Source: Myxococcales bacterium
GTDB taxonomy: Bacteria; Myxococcota_A; Polyangia; Polyangiales; Polyangiaceae
Assembly: GCA_016706225.1 (NCBI GenBank)
Contig: JADJKB010000005.1
Coordinates: forward strand, 434,001 to 498,000
DNA: 64,000 bases
Direction of reading: 5' to 3'
Below, one piece after another: positions 62,967 through 64,000 of the stretch; within the stretch, counting starts at the first letter, position 1, and each line of letters starts with the position of its first letter. A program made the position numbers and the translations under genes. The notes under the pieces were generated by a model. That model had not been told where the DNA came from and did no database searches. It was given only the letters and a program-made list of their open reading frames with translations.

Positions 62967-64000
62967 ATGACCGAAGTCCTCCCCATCCGGCGTGTGGTCC
63001 TGTTCAAACACGGTGTCGGTTACTTCGAGCGGGAGGGTCAGGTCGACGGCGACGTCAGCATCGACCTTGCGTTCAAGGCCGCGGAGATGAACGACGTGCT
63101 GAAATCGCTGACGGTCCTCGACCTGGGCGACGGGCACGTGTCGAGCATCAGCTACGAGTCCACGCTGCCGACGGAGAAACGCCTGGAGGACGTCGCCATT
63201 CGCCTGCCGGACGGTAACAGCCTGAGCGGGCTCCTGGAGCAAGTGAAGGGCGCGCGGGTCGCAATCGTCGCCGGTAGCGACAAGGTCGAAGGCGTCGTCG
63301 CAGGCATCGAGACCCGCTGGCGCAAGGTGGGCGAGGACACGCTGCACGAACACCAGCTGGTGCTCCTCGTCGGTGGCCAGAGCCTGCGCGCATTCGAGCT
63401 CTCCGAGCTCAAGTCCCTCGATTTTCTCGACGAGAGCTTGCGCAAGGATCTCTCTCACCTGCTCGAGATCTTGATCGGCGCAAAAAAGAAGGACCTGAAG
63501 AAGCTGACGATCTTCGCCAAGGGCACTGGCTCGCGGCCGGTCCAGGCGAGCTACGTCGTCGAGACCCCGGTGTGGAAGACCTCGTACCGCGTGATGCTCG
63601 GCAAGCCCGAGACGCGCATCCAGGGCTGGGCGCTGGTCGACAACACGCAAGACGAAGACTGGGACGACGTCGCCCTGACGCTGGTCGCGGGCCTACCCAT
63701 CTCCTTCGTCCACGATCTGTACTCCCCGCGTAGCCGTCGCCGGCCAGTGGTGGAGGTCGAAGAAGAAGAGGCCTACGCACCGCCGATGTTGGAGCAGGCG
63801 GCGTACGGCGGCATGGACGAAGAGGCCCACACCTTCGTTGGCGGCGCTCCGCCGCCGCCCATGGCCAGGCCCGCCCCGTCGATGGCGCCGCCGCCGGCCC
63901 CGGGTCGCATGGCGCCCCCCCGGAGCCCTCAGCAGATTTCGGCGGCCCGCAGCCGCAGCGCACCCGTGCAGACCCGCACCGTGCAGGTCGGGGATCTCTT
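62967..64000 (+). CDS. DUF4139-type protein, 3' end outside window
   Basis: The first 344 codons from ATG 62967 begin MTEVLPIRRVVLFKHGVGYF and contain VDGDVSIDLAFKAAEMNDVLKS, LEDVAIRLPDG, SYVVETPVWKTSYRVMLG and the DUF4139 segment GWALVDNTQDEDWDDVALTLVAG. After that comes an acidic stretch (VEVEEEEAYAPP) and a Pro/Ala-rich linker. DUF4139 proteins (MuiA-related) are beta-sandwich proteins of unknown function. The gene is open at the window edge, so the C-terminus and length are not visible. No signal peptide is present. Confidence 0.85.
   Translation, partial: MTEVLPIRRVVLFKHGVGYFEREGQVDGDVSIDLAFKAAEMNDVLKSLTVLDLGDGHVSSISYESTLPTEKRLEDVAIRLPDGNSLSGLLEQVKGARVAIVAGSDKVEGVVAGIETRWRKVGEDTLHEHQLVLLVGGQSLRAFELSELKSLDFLDESLRKDLSHLLEILIGAKKKDLKKLTIFAKGTGSRPVQASYVVETPVWKTSYRVMLGKPETRIQGWALVDNTQDEDWDDVALTLVAGLPISFVHDLYSPRSRRRPVVEVEEEEAYAPPMLEQAAYGGMDEEAHTFVGGAPPPPMARPAPSMAPPPAPGRMAPPRSPQQISAARSRSAPVQTRTVQVGDL

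Overview
The window is about 64 kb of very GC-rich bacterial chromosome. Its content points to a myxobacterium-like organism (phylum Myxococcota, probably Polyangiales). The signs are many secreted lipoproteins whose lipobox is followed by Gly/Ser/Thr linkers, Cys-rich tandem repeats of the myxobacterial type, a fibro-slime C-terminus, a eukaryote-type Ser/Thr kinase next to a TM lipoprotein-like partner, frequent GTG starts and tightly packed genes. This placement is an inference; no rRNA or tRNA gene was found that could confirm it. No CRISPR array, insertion sequence, phage or plasmid origin was recognised.

Layout. 1-10.6 kb: end of a fibro-slime protein, a ferritin-like diiron protein, an FG-GAP lipoprotein, two tandem paralogous Cys-rich/Lcl-domain lipoproteins, and a Ser/Thr kinase with its partner. 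10.6-12.4 kb (minus): a small SPFH-like protein with two Asp10 runs, an ArsC-family gene interrupted by an in-frame UGA that looks like a real selenocysteine codon, and a PlsC-like acyltransferase. 12.6-18.2 kb: a large Cys-rich lipoprotein, a Rieske ferredoxin, and an M1-like metallopeptidase ending in a dockerin-like domain that overlaps a cohesin-like lipoprotein. 18.2-25.4 kb: a TPR-like lipoprotein, a TrmN6-like methyltransferase, a TetR repressor divergent from an MBL/MAPEG/GST set with a symmetric operator, a 58-aa Cys-rich protein and a class II amidotransferase. 25.5-34 kb: a translationally coupled lipoprotein run (GH26-like, unknown, EEP phosphodiesterase), ALDH, Nudix, an FGE-sulfatase-like lipoprotein and small membrane proteins. 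34-45.4 kb: Dcp, DUF362, dienelactone hydrolase, amidohydrolase, SthA, an arrestin-like protein and an LRR lipoprotein. 45.4-54 kb: a tandem Tudor-like secreted protein, two Kup K+ transporters (one broken by a single amber codon), a divergent CASTOR/POLLUX-type ion channel and an SPFH-Tudor fusion. 54-64 kb: RsgA, an AmiE-NamZ type peptidoglycan-recycling fusion, a three-gene biotin-dependent acyl-CoA carboxylase operon and the start of a DUF4139 protein.

The strongest unusual signal is the ArsC-family selenoprotein candidate. UGA replaces the catalytic Cys of a U-S-T-C motif, a perfect 7-bp hairpin with a GGUC loop lies 17 nt downstream, as bacterial SECIS elements require, and a strong Shine-Dalgarno sequence supports the upstream start. 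Next come the cohesin/dockerin pair, the fused AmiE-NamZ protein and the symmetric TetR operator.
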